This document shows, one piece after another, positions 18,686 through 27,482 of a stretch of 64,000 nt of DNA (within the stretch, counting starts at the first letter, position 1; each line of letters begins with the position of its first letter). The DNA is from Tritrichomonas foetus (taxonomy: Eukaryota > Parabasalia > Tritrichomonadida > Tritrichomonadidae), in assembly GCA_001839685.1 (NCBI GenBank), contig MLAK01000627.1:107211-171210 (forward strand), read 5' to 3'. A model generated the notes under the pieces. That model was given only the letters and a program-made list of their open reading frames with translations, had not been told where the DNA came from and made no database searches. A program made the position numbers and the translations under genes.

Positions 18686-18741
18686 ATTGATTGACAAACC
18701 AAAAAGTCACATGATGTGACTCACATCAAATGCCAATCAAT
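18686..18741. repeat. Nested inverted repeats
   Basis: An inner perfect inverted repeat AGTCACAT-G-ATGTGACT (18705-18721) sits within outer perfect 8-bp arms ATTGATTG (18686-18693) and CAATCAAT (18734-18741). It could be a composite regulatory site or cruciform about 190 bp upstream of the RING gene ATG. Confidence 0.5.
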
Positions 18742-18885
18742 AATAATAAAAAATCTGATTGCTCCGATCAAGAAATTGTAAAAATGAATCATTTGAGAAT
18801 ATTTTCGATGAATGTAGAAACTCAACTTTTTACTCATGTGAAACTTAATAGAAAACATATAGTAAATATTATTCAACAATTTTAA

Positions 18886-19194
18886 TATGATATAAACATC
18901 TTAGAAGAATTCAAATGTTCACGATCTGAAATTATATGCAAACAAGTTTTTGACGATATTGTTATGATGTTTGGTGTAAATATGAAATTTTCAGTTATTT
19001 ATTTAATGAAAGATTCCAAAAATGAAATCATTGATTAATTTGGAAATATAATAATTATTTTTTCAAATGCAAATGATAAAATTCATTCATATTTTCTTGG
19101 AAGTTTAAATTTGAATGTCATGAATTTGATTATTTCTCAGGTTTCAAAAGATATTATTCGATTCGTTGTGGAAAACGATTGCATATATAGTTAA
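18886..19194 (+). pseudogene. Coding-like frame interrupted by one stop (possible gene relic)
   Basis: One frame reads about 100 residues of mixed, protein-like composition, with one internal TAA at 19036-19038 and a final TAA at 19192-19194. There is no ATG near its 5' end. It may be a decayed gene fragment, or chance in AT-rich DNA. No family was recognised. Confidence 0.2.
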
Positions 19195-19774
19195 ACTTTT
19201 ATTGTTTATATAGCACTAACAATGACTCTTGTTCCTCTTTTTAATCTTCTTTCTGGTATTCTTTCTCGAACAGATTGCCGCATTTCAAAAAGGTGAAATA
19301 TTAGGTGAATTTGGCTTCCAACGACTGACAAAAATTTCACTTTGAATTGATTATTTTCTTAAATTTTATTTTTTCTGGCGATTTTTTCAGAAGAATTCAA
19401 AATGTATTTATTCAAAAAACTTTTTAAATGTATTTCACTTTGAAATGAAAAGGGTCTTTCAAATAAAATTGTTTCACAATATTTTAAAAATTAGCTATTT
19501 TACATTATAAAAGTTAAAATATAGAAAATAAACTATATATGTACTACAACATAGTAATAATATATATAAACATAGTAAAAATACATATTAAAATATATGA
19601 CATTGAGATAAATCGAAAATACAAATTTCTTATTTCTATTCAAAATGGTTTCAGAAAAAATACGAATCAAATTGAAAAATCTCATAAATCTCAGAATTAT
19701 TCACACAATTTTTTTATGTTGTATTGAATTTTCGAATAAAACAATAAATTTTTTCAAAAAAAAGGTATTGATTC

Positions 19775-21478
19775 ATGAATAAAGCCAAGCTCGATGCACT
19801 CATTGGAAACCTCATGAATTGCCGCACAAGCGATTTTCAAATACGTATTCCAGACGCTATGTATCTCTGCAGCACGGTTCTTCCAATTTTTCAGAACGAA
19901 AATATAGTTTTGGACCTTCCTGGTCCAATCAACATTTGTGGCGATGTGCATGGTCAATTAAATGACCTCGTTCGATGTTTACAGATTGGTGGCCTTCCAC
20001 CTTTTGCGCGATGGCTATTTCTTGGCGATTACGTTGATCGAGGACCAAAAAGTGTCGAAGTGATTTGCCTTTTATTTGCGCTCAAAATTAGATATCCAAC
20101 GCAAGTTTATTTAATTCGCGGAAATCATGAAACGCCTGAACAATCAGAATTATTTGGATTTTATGCAGAATGCCTCAGAAAGTTGCAATCACAATGTTGG
20201 AATACTTTTTGTGATGTGTTTGAATATATGCCACTTGCTGCTATTGTTTCAAACACTTATTTCTGTGTCCATGGTGGAATTTCTCCATCATTGGAAAAAA
20301 TTCAGCAAATTCGGGAAATTAAACGGCCCCTGCAAATTGCACTATCTGGAATGATAACCGACCTCCTGTGGTCCGACCCATCTCCAGAAACGAAAGAATG
20401 GGGAGAAAACACACGCGGTTCGACTTACGTTTGGGGATTGAATCCAATCAAACGTTTTTTAAAGAATAATAAACTCAAATATTTGATTAGAGGACACCAA
20501 GTTGCTCTAGAAGGTTACAACTTTCCATTCAATCCAGATCAATGTGTAATAACAATGTTTACTGCTTCGAATTATTCTGAAGGAGTTCCAAATAAAGCCG
20601 CCTTCCTAACAATTGACCAAGTTGGTAAATTCGAAGTAAAAGTACTACCACTATTAGGACAAACCGAATTGAAAGCACCTAAAGGAAGAACAAGGATCGT
20701 TTCTGCAACACAAAGAAGATCATCAATGCCGATAAGTGGTGACAAAAAAGCGTTTTCTTCAACTGCTCCTGTTTTGAATTTAGCAATGCTAAACAGTCGA
20801 CGAGAATTTCCAAGTGGATCGGGCCCTGGATCGCCACCAGGATCAGCTGGTTCAAGTCCAGGGTCGAGTCCAGTGAGCAGTCCAAGAAATCAGCCAACTA
20901 TTCTTATCAATGGTCCAAATTCACCTCCAAAATCAAATCTAGCACTAAGTTCTGACCTTGTTTCAAATATGGGAGTTAGTCATGGTTCAAATTTAGTCAA
21001 CTCTTCATCCTTGGGATCATTTCCACAATCAATTCTGATCGTACCTGATAATGATAATAAAGCACCTTCGAGCAAAAATACAAATATTCATAATAATACG
21101 AAAAATCAAAGTTCAGGAATAGTAAAAAATGATGTGAAAAGTGGAATCAATGCTAAAAATGGGAAATCGGTAAAAATAGGGGCGAATCGAGCTATAAACA
21201 ATAGTTGTGGTGATCTGCAAAAGATTTATACCAATAATATGAATACTCCAACTATTCAGAATAATAATAATCCTAAATCTAATGATCATCCAAATAATGG
21301 AAATAATACAAATCCACACGCCAATAATTCAAATAAAACTCAAATAAATAATTCACAGAAAAGTGCAACTGTAAGCAATCAAGTTGGGTCTTTGTCACCA
21401 CGTAAAAAAACAGCAGGAAGAAAGGCTGCAACAAGCATGGCTCGTAGACATTCTTATGTACCAAATATAAAATTGTAA
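19775..21478 (+). CDS. PP1-type serine/threonine protein phosphatase with long Asn/Ser-rich tail
   Basis: 567 residues. The catalytic domain (about 1-295) has all PPP signatures: GDVHG (56-60), GDYVDRG (84-90), RGNHE (115-119), HGG (166-168) and His241 in LIRGHQV, then FTASNY (262-267). These residues bind two metal ions and perform phosphoester hydrolysis. PP1/PP2A/calcineurin-like catalytic cores are close; the wording fits a PP1-related group, with divergence such as RGHQ where PP1 has RAHQ. The C-terminal 270 residues are low complexity: a Gly/Pro/Ser-rich stretch (about 345-380), then Asn/Lys/Ser-rich sequence, ending in a basic RKKTAGRKAATSMARRHS segment that could be phosphorylated or bind other proteins. 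PP1 catalytic subunits normally lack such a tail. Confidence 0.93.
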   Translation: MNKAKLDALIGNLMNCRTSDFQIRIPDAMYLCSTVLPIFQNENIVLDLPGPINICGDVHGQLNDLVRCLQIGGLPPFARWLFLGDYVDRGPKSVEVICLLFALKIRYPTQVYLIRGNHETPEQSELFGFYAECLRKLQSQCWNTFCDVFEYMPLAAIVSNTYFCVHGGISPSLEKIQQIREIKRPLQIALSGMITDLLWSDPSPETKEWGENTRGSTYVWGLNPIKRFLKNNKLKYLIRGHQVALEGYNFPFNPDQCVITMFTASNYSEGVPNKAAFLTIDQVGKFEVKVLPLLGQTELKAPKGRTRIVSATQRRSSMPISGDKKAFSSTAPVLNLAMLNSRREFPSGSGPGSPPGSAGSSPGSSPVSSPRNQPTILINGPNSPPKSNLALSSDLVSNMGVSHGSNLVNSSSLGSFPQSILIVPDNDNKAPSSKNTNIHNNTKNQSSGIVKNDVKSGINAKNGKSVKIGANRAINNSCGDLQKIYTNNMNTPTIQNNNNPKSNDHPNNGNNTNPHANNSNKTQINNSQKSATVSNQVGSLSPRKKTAGRKAATSMARRHSYVPNIKL

Positions 21479-21687
21479 ATAAATATATTAATTTCATACC
21501 ATTTCATCTATTTTTTTCTCATCAACTCAATCACTGATTGGCATTTTCGAATCGAAATGTGATTTGTTATATTTTTAATATCATATATATTTATCAATTG
21601 AGTAAATAGAAAACATTTCTGAGAGAAATGTCAATTTATCTGATGTGATGTTTTTTATATCATATGTCGCATACGTTTAATAAATAA

Positions 21688-22425
21688 ATGACGCTTTCTC
21701 GGCTCCAAATCGAGAAAGTAAGGCCTGCCACATCATCTCGCGTAAATACACCACGTAAAATTAAAACACAAGGTAAAAACACCCCACGAGCAGAAACTTT
21801 TAAAAATCCGTTGTTAGGAATAGAAGTGAATTTACGACAAAAATTGAATGAAGTGAATGAACAATATCATGATACTTCATATAGAAAGCGAAATATTTTG
21901 ATGGATGCACTTGAAGATATCGCAAACTCAAAAACCGGATTTAACAAACAAATATTGGATGTTTTAAGCGTTTGGAAGCCACCACCATCAGATCATGAAA
22001 CTTACAGAACAACTGCACTTGCTGATTTAATGCGACAACAAAAAGAATTACGAAAAGTTGCTTCTAATCATCAACAAGTTGATGATAATATAAGAAAAAT
22101 GAAACAAGATATTCAAATGGCATACATTGAAGCTGAAGAATATAAAGAGAAAATTGAAGACTTGAAAGTAGTTTTGATGAAGCAAAGTGATCATTTTGCA
22201 CTTGCTCGAAAATTGACCTCGTCGTTAAAAGAACTTCAAGAATCATTTAATGAAATTTTCACACCACCAAAAGAAAGAGAAGACACAGAAGAAGTTAAAA
22301 ATTTGCTTCTTGAAAGTGCTCAGCTTCGGAAAGATCGAACAAGAATGCTTTACGAATTAAACATTGCCAAACAAATCTCAAAACGACTCGAGTTAAATGA
22401 ATTATCAAGCGATGACAATGATTAA
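21688..22425 (+). CDS. Coiled-coil protein of unknown function
   Basis: 245 residues. The basic Thr/Pro/Lys-rich N-terminus (about 1-40, with repeated TPR/TPRK) looks disordered. It is followed by predicted helices and coiled coil at about 45-80, 110-185 and 190-240, and ends in an acidic SSDDND. There is no membrane segment. Such proteins are common among flagellar and cytoskeletal components of trichomonads. Resemblance to a specific family could not be established. The stop codon overlaps the first copy of a 16-bp tandem repeat. Confidence 0.75.
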   Translation: MTLSRLQIEKVRPATSSRVNTPRKIKTQGKNTPRAETFKNPLLGIEVNLRQKLNEVNEQYHDTSYRKRNILMDALEDIANSKTGFNKQILDVLSVWKPPPSDHETYRTTALADLMRQQKELRKVASNHQQVDDNIRKMKQDIQMAYIEAEEYKEKIEDLKVVLMKQSDHFALARKLTSSLKELQESFNEIFTPPKEREDTEEVKNLLLESAQLRKDRTRMLYELNIAKQISKRLELNELSSDDND

Positions 22426-22487
22426 TTGATTTGTCCTTTAATTGATTCGTTCTTGAATTGATTCATTCTTTAATTGATTCTCTCTTG
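22424..22487. repeat. Four tandem 16-bp repeats directly after the coiled-coil gene
   Basis: Four copies of AATTGATTyrTyCTTk, for example AATTGATTCGTTCTTG, run head to tail with exact 16-bp periodicity. A partial fifth (AATTGTCA) follows. The first copy overlaps the TAA stop of the upstream gene, so the array is in its 3' UTR. Confidence 0.85.
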
Positions 22488-22942
22488 AATTGTCACCTTC
22501 ATAGATCAAGAATAAAGAAGCTATTGAAAAGGGGTTTCAATTGAATGGAGAATTAATTTAATTTGAGCCAGCTTTACGAGGTAAAGTCATATGACTTTAA
22601 AGTCTACATCATATGTTTATCAACCGGGAAATTATTATTTGAATGCAAGCCGTGATTTGGATTAAGTATATTGATTCATTTTATTGGCATTAAATAGAAT
22701 AAAAATTTATTATCTCACCTACAGCAATGTTATTCAATATTTATGTGATTTTTCAAAAAATAAAATCTAAATAAATTAAAATAGAAATCCTGATTGTCAT
22801 CATCATCATCAATGACCTGGGATACAACATGAAATAAAATGAATCAATGAATTTACGATTATCATTCACTTATTTTTTAATAAAAAAATCAAAAATTGAG
22901 TCATCGTCAATAACTTGGTATGCGAGTAATCATGAAGAATCA
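22426..22942. other. Intergenic region with palindrome
   Basis: About 500 bases between the coiled-coil gene and the ankyrin remnants. It contains the 16-bp tandem repeats and a perfect 18-bp palindrome at 22582-22599. No gene. Confidence 0.6.
22582..22599. repeat. Perfect 18-bp palindrome TAAAGTCATATGACTTTA
   Basis: Exact self-complementary sequence. An overlapping small inverted repeat CTTTAC-GAG-GTAAAG lies at 22572-22586, so two alternative hairpins share one arm. It could be a terminator-like structure or protein site. It lies in the 3' flank of the coiled-coil gene. Confidence 0.5.
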
Positions 22943-23481
22943 AAAAACCTGCGTTCATCAAATAAGTAAACTTCAGTTTTCAGTTTACGATTAACATCTT
23001 TTCTTGTTAGAAGATATTGAATCATTTCTTGATCTTTATTTGCAAAAGCATAATGAAGAGGTGCATAATTAAAAATGAAATAAGCACCATAAAACGAAAA
23101 TATAACATCTCTTTTATCGTATTTTAATTGCGAATAAGAAAAATATAAAAAACTTCTCCATAAATACATAAAAAATAACGTATAAATTATGATAAGAACA
23201 TTCAAATATAAATTAATAAGAGAAAACGATTCTTTGAGAGATAAAAAAAACCTAAAAAGAAAATCGAAAAAACCTAAAAGAAAAAAATAAAAACTGAGTC
23301 ATAATAAAAAAGAGTCGTAACTGAGTAGTGCATTTGTCTATTAATCTTAACATCATCTCTTTTCATCAGAATTTTAGCAATTTCCATATTACCAATTTCA
23401 AAAGCTAATAATAGTGGACTCATGTTGGTTTTGGCATTAAAAAAGAAAAGAAATTTCTGAGAAATGAGTTTCTTTTGAACT
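22943..23481 (-). pseudogene. Out-of-frame ankyrin-repeat continuation of the gene at 23482-25452
   Basis: Two further ankyrin-like repeats are visible in other frames just downstream of the ankyrin gene. One carries NMSPLLLAFEIGNMEIAKILM (about 23350-23430). The other has NYAPLHYAFANKDQEMIQYLL (about 22990-23075). Both match the T-P-L-H/L-A ... G/N ... ANK pattern. They are separated by Phe/Ile/Tyr-rich sequence and stops. Either the gene has decayed at its 3' end or the pieces are joined by short introns. A GT...AG segment of 46 nt at 23457-23502 would restore the frame into the first extra repeat, but it lacks the usual trichomonad intron signals. Confidence 0.5.
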
Positions 23482-25452
23482 TCAAAAATAAATGAAATTA
23501 ACATAATCTGTTTTTATATATGCCCTTTTATCTGGTTTTATGTTTTCGCAAGATAAAAGTAAATTAACGATATCAACATGTCCATAAAAAACAGCAAAAT
23601 GTAGTGGAGTAAAATACGCATTTTTATGTGTAATGCTGATAGCATTAATATCAATATTTTTCTGTTGTAGAAGTAGCTGGACAACATCTTTTTCCCCTTT
23701 TTTACATGCAACGTGAAGTGGAGCAATATATTGTGGATCATTTTCATGATACATAATATCTTCAGTATAATTCAGATCCTTTAGTTTTTCTGGAACTTGA
23801 TTAGCATTTATATCTATTTTATCATTTTCTAATAATAAATGAATTATATCTTTATTGTTTACATCAATAGCACAACATAATGCATTATATCCATTGTACA
23901 TTGGTTGATTCAGTTCTTTAGAATCTAATGAAATTATCACATCTCTAATAATATCAATGTTTCTTCCTCTAATTGCACAATCTAGTGCTGGCTTTGATAC
24001 ACCCAACTCAGCTATGAATCCATTAAATTTCAATGGGATTTTATCAAATGTAGTAGAAATTTTTCGGAAAATATGTTTGGGGTTAGCTTCTTTAATAAGC
24101 TTATACATTTCAAAATTGCCAATGCTACATGAGAAATTTAAGGGATTCCAAGTTGAATCATTAATTTCAAATTTGTCTCCAACTTCATTTAATGCAAATT
24201 CGATGGCATTTAAATTACCCGATTCACAAGCACAAAAAACCCATTCATTTTGATCAGAATATTTACTTCGGCCAAGTATTTTTAGAGTAAATTTTGCTAA
24301 CAACACATTTCCTTGTAACAATGAATTATTAGTGATGTCGTTAGAAAAGTTACAATTATTTCGTAAGAGATATGAAAGTGCATAAAAATTATTTTTAGAT
24401 ATACAAAGATCAATCAGATTTGGTTTAAATGATCGACCATTTTTGTTTTCATAAAGCCATTCTACAATTTCATTATGATGATGGATGATAGCAAAGGAAA
24501 GTAAATTGTTATATTTGCACTGACACGATTCACAAAAATGTATAATATCAGGATTTCCACCAATTACTGCGTACTGTATTAAAATATTAGGGTCAAATTC
24601 AGCATTATTAATTTCCAAAAAATTAAAACATTTTGTTGCATCAAAGTATGCAGCTAAACAAATTAAGGAATGTGAATAATAGATATTTTCTATCCCAGGA
24701 AGTGCTATTTTAATTTTTTCATTGATGTTAAAACAAACATTTGTAGCAATTTTATTCAGTAGATCAATGTTATCATGAGAAAATAGCTTTATAAATTCAT
24801 TTGTTTGAGATATTTTAATCCATTCATCAAATTTGATTTTATTTTGATTCTTTATTTCAACAAATCGTTTAATTTCTGTGAAACGAAATTGCAAGTTTAG
24901 AATTTCAAGAAGCTGATCAAAAATCGTTCTCTTTGTTATTTGAAAGTAATATAATGTTATAATAGTATTACAAACAACATCATAATCTAAATCATTGGTG
25001 ATATCAATAAAATTGGTAATAAATTCTTTTGTTTCATTTAAATTGTTTTCATTCAAATTCAATAATGCTTCTTGTAATTGGATTAGTGGTTCTAAATCTT
25101 TGCATTTCTCAACAATATTGATTGATTTATGATACTCAATCAAATTAAGAACTTGTGTTTTCAATGATTCAATACCCAAAATATCAGCCAATGACAAAAA
25201 AAACTCAGCATCTTCAACATTAATGAAAAATTCTTTGTCACTTCGTAATATTCTTGAAACACATTCCCAACTTTCATGAAATTTTGGTGTTAATTTTGGC
25301 ATTAAATTCAATTGGTAAACTTTCTCATAAATAGACATATTTGATATAATCGGAATTATACTTTCAAGGGATCTTTTTTTCATTGATACTGCAAAAGGCC
25401 CAATTTCTAGATTTATAATTGGATTCACGAAAGGCTTCTTCCTTGGTGACAT
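23482..25452 (-). CDS. Ankyrin-repeat protein (trichomonad type), 3' end probably incomplete
   Basis: 656 residues, ATG at 25450-25452. The N-terminal half (about 1-260) is helical, with a BTB-like opening (VNPIINLEIGPFAVSMKKR) and a following helical region. The C-terminal part (about 265-640) holds around ten ankyrin repeats, of which the last are clearest: TPLHFAVFYGHVDIVNLLL and APLHVACKKGEKDVVQLLL. Ankyrin proteins of this type form one of the largest families in trichomonads, and BTB-like plus ankyrin combinations occur. The open frame ends in the hydrophobic tail VNFIYF rather than at a natural repeat boundary, and two more repeats follow out of frame. Confidence 0.85.
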   Translation of the reverse strand: MSPRKKPFVNPIINLEIGPFAVSMKKRSLESIIPIISNMSIYEKVYQLNLMPKLTPKFHESWECVSRILRSDKEFFINVEDAEFFLSLADILGIESLKTQVLNLIEYHKSINIVEKCKDLEPLIQLQEALLNLNENNLNETKEFITNFIDITNDLDYDVVCNTIITLYYFQITKRTIFDQLLEILNLQFRFTEIKRFVEIKNQNKIKFDEWIKISQTNEFIKLFSHDNIDLLNKIATNVCFNINEKIKIALPGIENIYYSHSLICLAAYFDATKCFNFLEINNAEFDPNILIQYAVIGGNPDIIHFCESCQCKYNNLLSFAIIHHHNEIVEWLYENKNGRSFKPNLIDLCISKNNFYALSYLLRNNCNFSNDITNNSLLQGNVLLAKFTLKILGRSKYSDQNEWVFCACESGNLNAIEFALNEVGDKFEINDSTWNPLNFSCSIGNFEMYKLIKEANPKHIFRKISTTFDKIPLKFNGFIAELGVSKPALDCAIRGRNIDIIRDVIISLDSKELNQPMYNGYNALCCAIDVNNKDIIHLLLENDKIDINANQVPEKLKDLNYTEDIMYHENDPQYIAPLHVACKKGEKDVVQLLLQQKNIDINAISITHKNAYFTPLHFAVFYGHVDIVNLLLSCENIKPDKRAYIKTDYVNFIYF

Positions 25453-25648
25453 GATTAAATATTTGAGTGCGCTAATACTATCGTAGTATTGAAAATTTCA
25501 CATTATGGTGAATAAAAGGTGAATTATTGGGCTGTTTATCTTCTGAAAAACAGCATACTTATTTTTAATATCGAACAAGATACCGACATCTGAATCGATT
25601 TCGAAATCAACTATAACCACTTCACTTACGATTCAGTCACTAAACATC

Positions 25649-25665
25649 AGTAGTTACTAACTACT
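25649..25665. repeat. 17-bp inverted repeat AGTAGTTA-C-TAACTACT
   Basis: Perfect 8-bp arms around a single central base, in the promoter region between the divergent ankyrin and thymidine kinase genes. Function unknown. Confidence 0.4.
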
Positions 25666-26218
25666 TAAGTACTTTACACAAACAAAAATATCTTTTGTTG
25701 GTGAGGACCAAACATATTTGTTGTTATGAAACACTAAAAATATCAATCTTTTTAATCTCATTATGATTATCGCAATGATAACAATATAAAATAATCACAT
25801 TATACAACTCAAGAATTAAAAGAATGGTTTGTGTACGTTTAGATTTTTTTGAATAATCTCACCAATTCTCTTAATTTCGAGAACAATCACATCTATTCGA
25901 ACATTTCCTTTAATGAGCGTTCATATAGCATTCAAATAATATCAAAAACAAGTTTGAATAAATATACAGAATTTTCTGAAGAAAACTACTCGCGGGCAAA
26001 TTTTTTCTAACTCACCATTTTTTTCTGCAACCTTTTTCCGGACAGATGAAAATTTCAAAACTATTTCCCAAAATTTTCATGGGCAGAAATCGGAGTAAAT
26101 TCGAAAGAAAAGATATTGTTGGCTGTCGAATGGTGAGTCAGAACTTTCTTTCTTAGGAAGTCGATTGTCAAATTATTCTGAAATCGAAGCGACAAAACTA
26201 ACTTTTTGATAAAGAGGC

Positions 26219-26241
26219 AAAAAAAAAAAAAAAAAAAAAAA
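26219..26241 (+). repeat. Poly(A) tract of 23 bases
   Basis: Homopolymer 53-75 bp upstream of the thymidine kinase ATG. Such tracts exclude nucleosomes in many eukaryotes and may keep this promoter open (inference). Confidence 0.8.
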
Positions 26242-26252
26242 TATTCAATACC

Positions 26253-26264
26253 TGCGCGGGAAAA
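26253..26264 (-). promoter_or_regulatory. E2F-like element upstream of thymidine kinase (1)
   Basis: The plus strand reads TGCGCGGGAAAA, whose complement TTTTCCCGCGCA contains a perfect E2F core TTTCCCGCG. It sits 30-41 bp upstream of the ATG. Thymidine kinase is a classical E2F target in animals. Confidence 0.5.
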
Positions 26265-26267
26265 TCA

Positions 26268-26278
26268 TCCCGCCAATT
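26268..26278 (+). promoter_or_regulatory. E2F-like element upstream of thymidine kinase (2)
   Basis: ATCCCGCCAAT, a CCCGCC core in the opposite orientation to the first element, one short turn downstream. The paired arrangement lies immediately before the initiator. Confidence 0.45.
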
Positions 26279-26281
26279 CCT

Positions 26282-26289
26282 TCACTCTT
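26282..26289 (+). promoter_or_regulatory. Initiator TCACTCTT of the thymidine kinase gene
   Basis: Perfect match to TCA-Y-W-Y-T-T, the trichomonad initiator. The A at 26284 would be the start site, 10 nt before the ATG. It supports the start codon. Confidence 0.65.
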
Positions 26290-26293
26290 CAAA

Positions 26294-27331
26294 ATGTCAA
26301 CTCAAGCTGGAAGAATCGAGCTCATCGTCGGACCAATGTTCGCAGGAAAAACTACAGAAATGCTTCGCCGTGTCGATCGTGCCGAGTTAGCACATAAGAA
26401 ATGCGTCGTTATGAAATATTCCAAAGATACTCGTTATTCAGCCGAGCAAGTTGCGACACACGACATGAAAATGAGGACTGCTATCCCCTGTTGCGAGCTT
26501 CTGCCTCATATGAACGAGTGCAAGAAATTCGATGTTGTGGGTGTTGACGAAGGGCAATTTTTCCCTGATGTTGTTGAGTTTGCTGAAGAACTCGCAAACA
26601 ATGGAAAGATTGTCATTGTTGCCGGACTTGATGGTGACTTTTTGAGAAAACCTTTCGGCCGAGTTATCGAATTAATGTCTCGATCAGAATCCATTACCAA
26701 ACTTACAGCCGTATGCACAGAAACAGGTGGGGATGCCTGCTTTACTCAAAGGACAGTCGATTCTCAAGATCTCGAATTAATCGGAGGAGCCGATATGTAT
26801 CGCGCTGCGTCGAGAACATCATACTTCCATAAAGAAATCAACGGTGAAATTCACTTAACTCTTGGCCCAGTCCAATCAGGAAAAACGACAGAACTTCTTC
26901 GAGTTTTAAATCGCCACAAAATCGCCGGAAGAAATCCAATTTTGATTCGACCAAATAGCAACCATTATGAAAATAAGTCAATTAAAATCAATTGCATCAC
27001 AAAAGAGGAACTCCCGCCAATCGAAGATATGAAAGAATACGAAATTATTGGAGTTGATGAAGCCCAGAGGTATCCAAACATCGCCCATTGGGCAGACCAG
27101 CTTGCAAATTCCGGAAAACTCGTCATTATTTCGGCTCTCGATTCAGATCCAGAAAGGAAGCCGTACCAAAATATCATAACGCTTTTCCCACTCTGTGAAA
27201 AAGTTCAAAAATTAGAAGCAGTATGTCCATTTACAGGCCTTTCTGCTCCTTTCAGCGTAATAATGAATGGCGTGAAGGTGATGCCAATTTCTCGTTTTGC
27301 CCTTTTGCAAAAATTGGTTACACTATGCTAA
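26294..27331 (+). CDS. TK: Tandem-duplicated thymidine kinase (two TK1-type domains)
   Basis: 345 residues made of two TK1-like domains. Domain 1 (about 7-180) has P-loop GPMFAGKT (13-20), VDEGQFF with catalytic Glu86, and the late motif ELIGGADMY (161-169). Domain 2 (about 185-330) has P-loop GPVQSGKT (191-198) and VDEAQ (254-258), but its late lasso region is degenerate. TK1 enzymes phosphorylate thymidine to dTMP with ATP, the salvage route for dTTP. TK1's structural zinc is held by four Cys. Domain 1 keeps only Cys141; the other positions are Thr144, Ser173 and Ser176, and domain 2 has lost them too. Domain 1 looks like the active one. The promoter carries two E2F-like words and an initiator. 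Tandem TKs are known in some trypanosomatids. Confidence 0.9.
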   Translation: MSTQAGRIELIVGPMFAGKTTEMLRRVDRAELAHKKCVVMKYSKDTRYSAEQVATHDMKMRTAIPCCELLPHMNECKKFDVVGVDEGQFFPDVVEFAEELANNGKIVIVAGLDGDFLRKPFGRVIELMSRSESITKLTAVCTETGGDACFTQRTVDSQDLELIGGADMYRAASRTSYFHKEINGEIHLTLGPVQSGKTTELLRVLNRHKIAGRNPILIRPNSNHYENKSIKINCITKEELPPIEDMKEYEIIGVDEAQRYPNIAHWADQLANSGKLVIISALDSDPERKPYQNIITLFPLCEKVQKLEAVCPFTGLSAPFSVIMNGVKVMPISRFALLQKLVTLC

Positions 27332-27482
27332 GGAAGGCAAAGTAGGAAATATCCTATGTTATCGTAATAAATAATATATATTGATTTATTCTTTTTCTTT
27401 CTTTGGCATGACCTTTTTCCGATTAGATGTGCTTTTTGACAGAAAAATGGATCAATGTAACTTTGTAGACTCATTCGGCCAT

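Larger units (their letters stand above)
18500..19774. other. Long divergent intergenic region
   Basis: 1.27 kb between the RING gene and the phosphatase gene. It contains nested inverted repeats at 18686-18741 (separate entry). A frame at 18886-19194 reads coding-like except for one internal stop at 19036-19038 (see findings). The remainder is AT-rich. No intact gene was found. Confidence 0.6.
25453..26293. other. Divergent promoter region upstream of thymidine kinase
   Basis: 841 bases between the ankyrin gene and the thymidine kinase gene. It contains a perfect inverted repeat AGTAGTTA-C-TAACTACT at 25649-25665, a run of 23 A at 26219-26241, two E2F-like words at 26253-26278 and an initiator-like word at 26282-26289. 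No gene. Confidence 0.65.

Noticed and set aside
25653..25660. TTACTAAC, a branch-point-like word
   Set aside because: No GTATGT donor or ACACAG acceptor at suitable distance; part of an inverted repeat instead.
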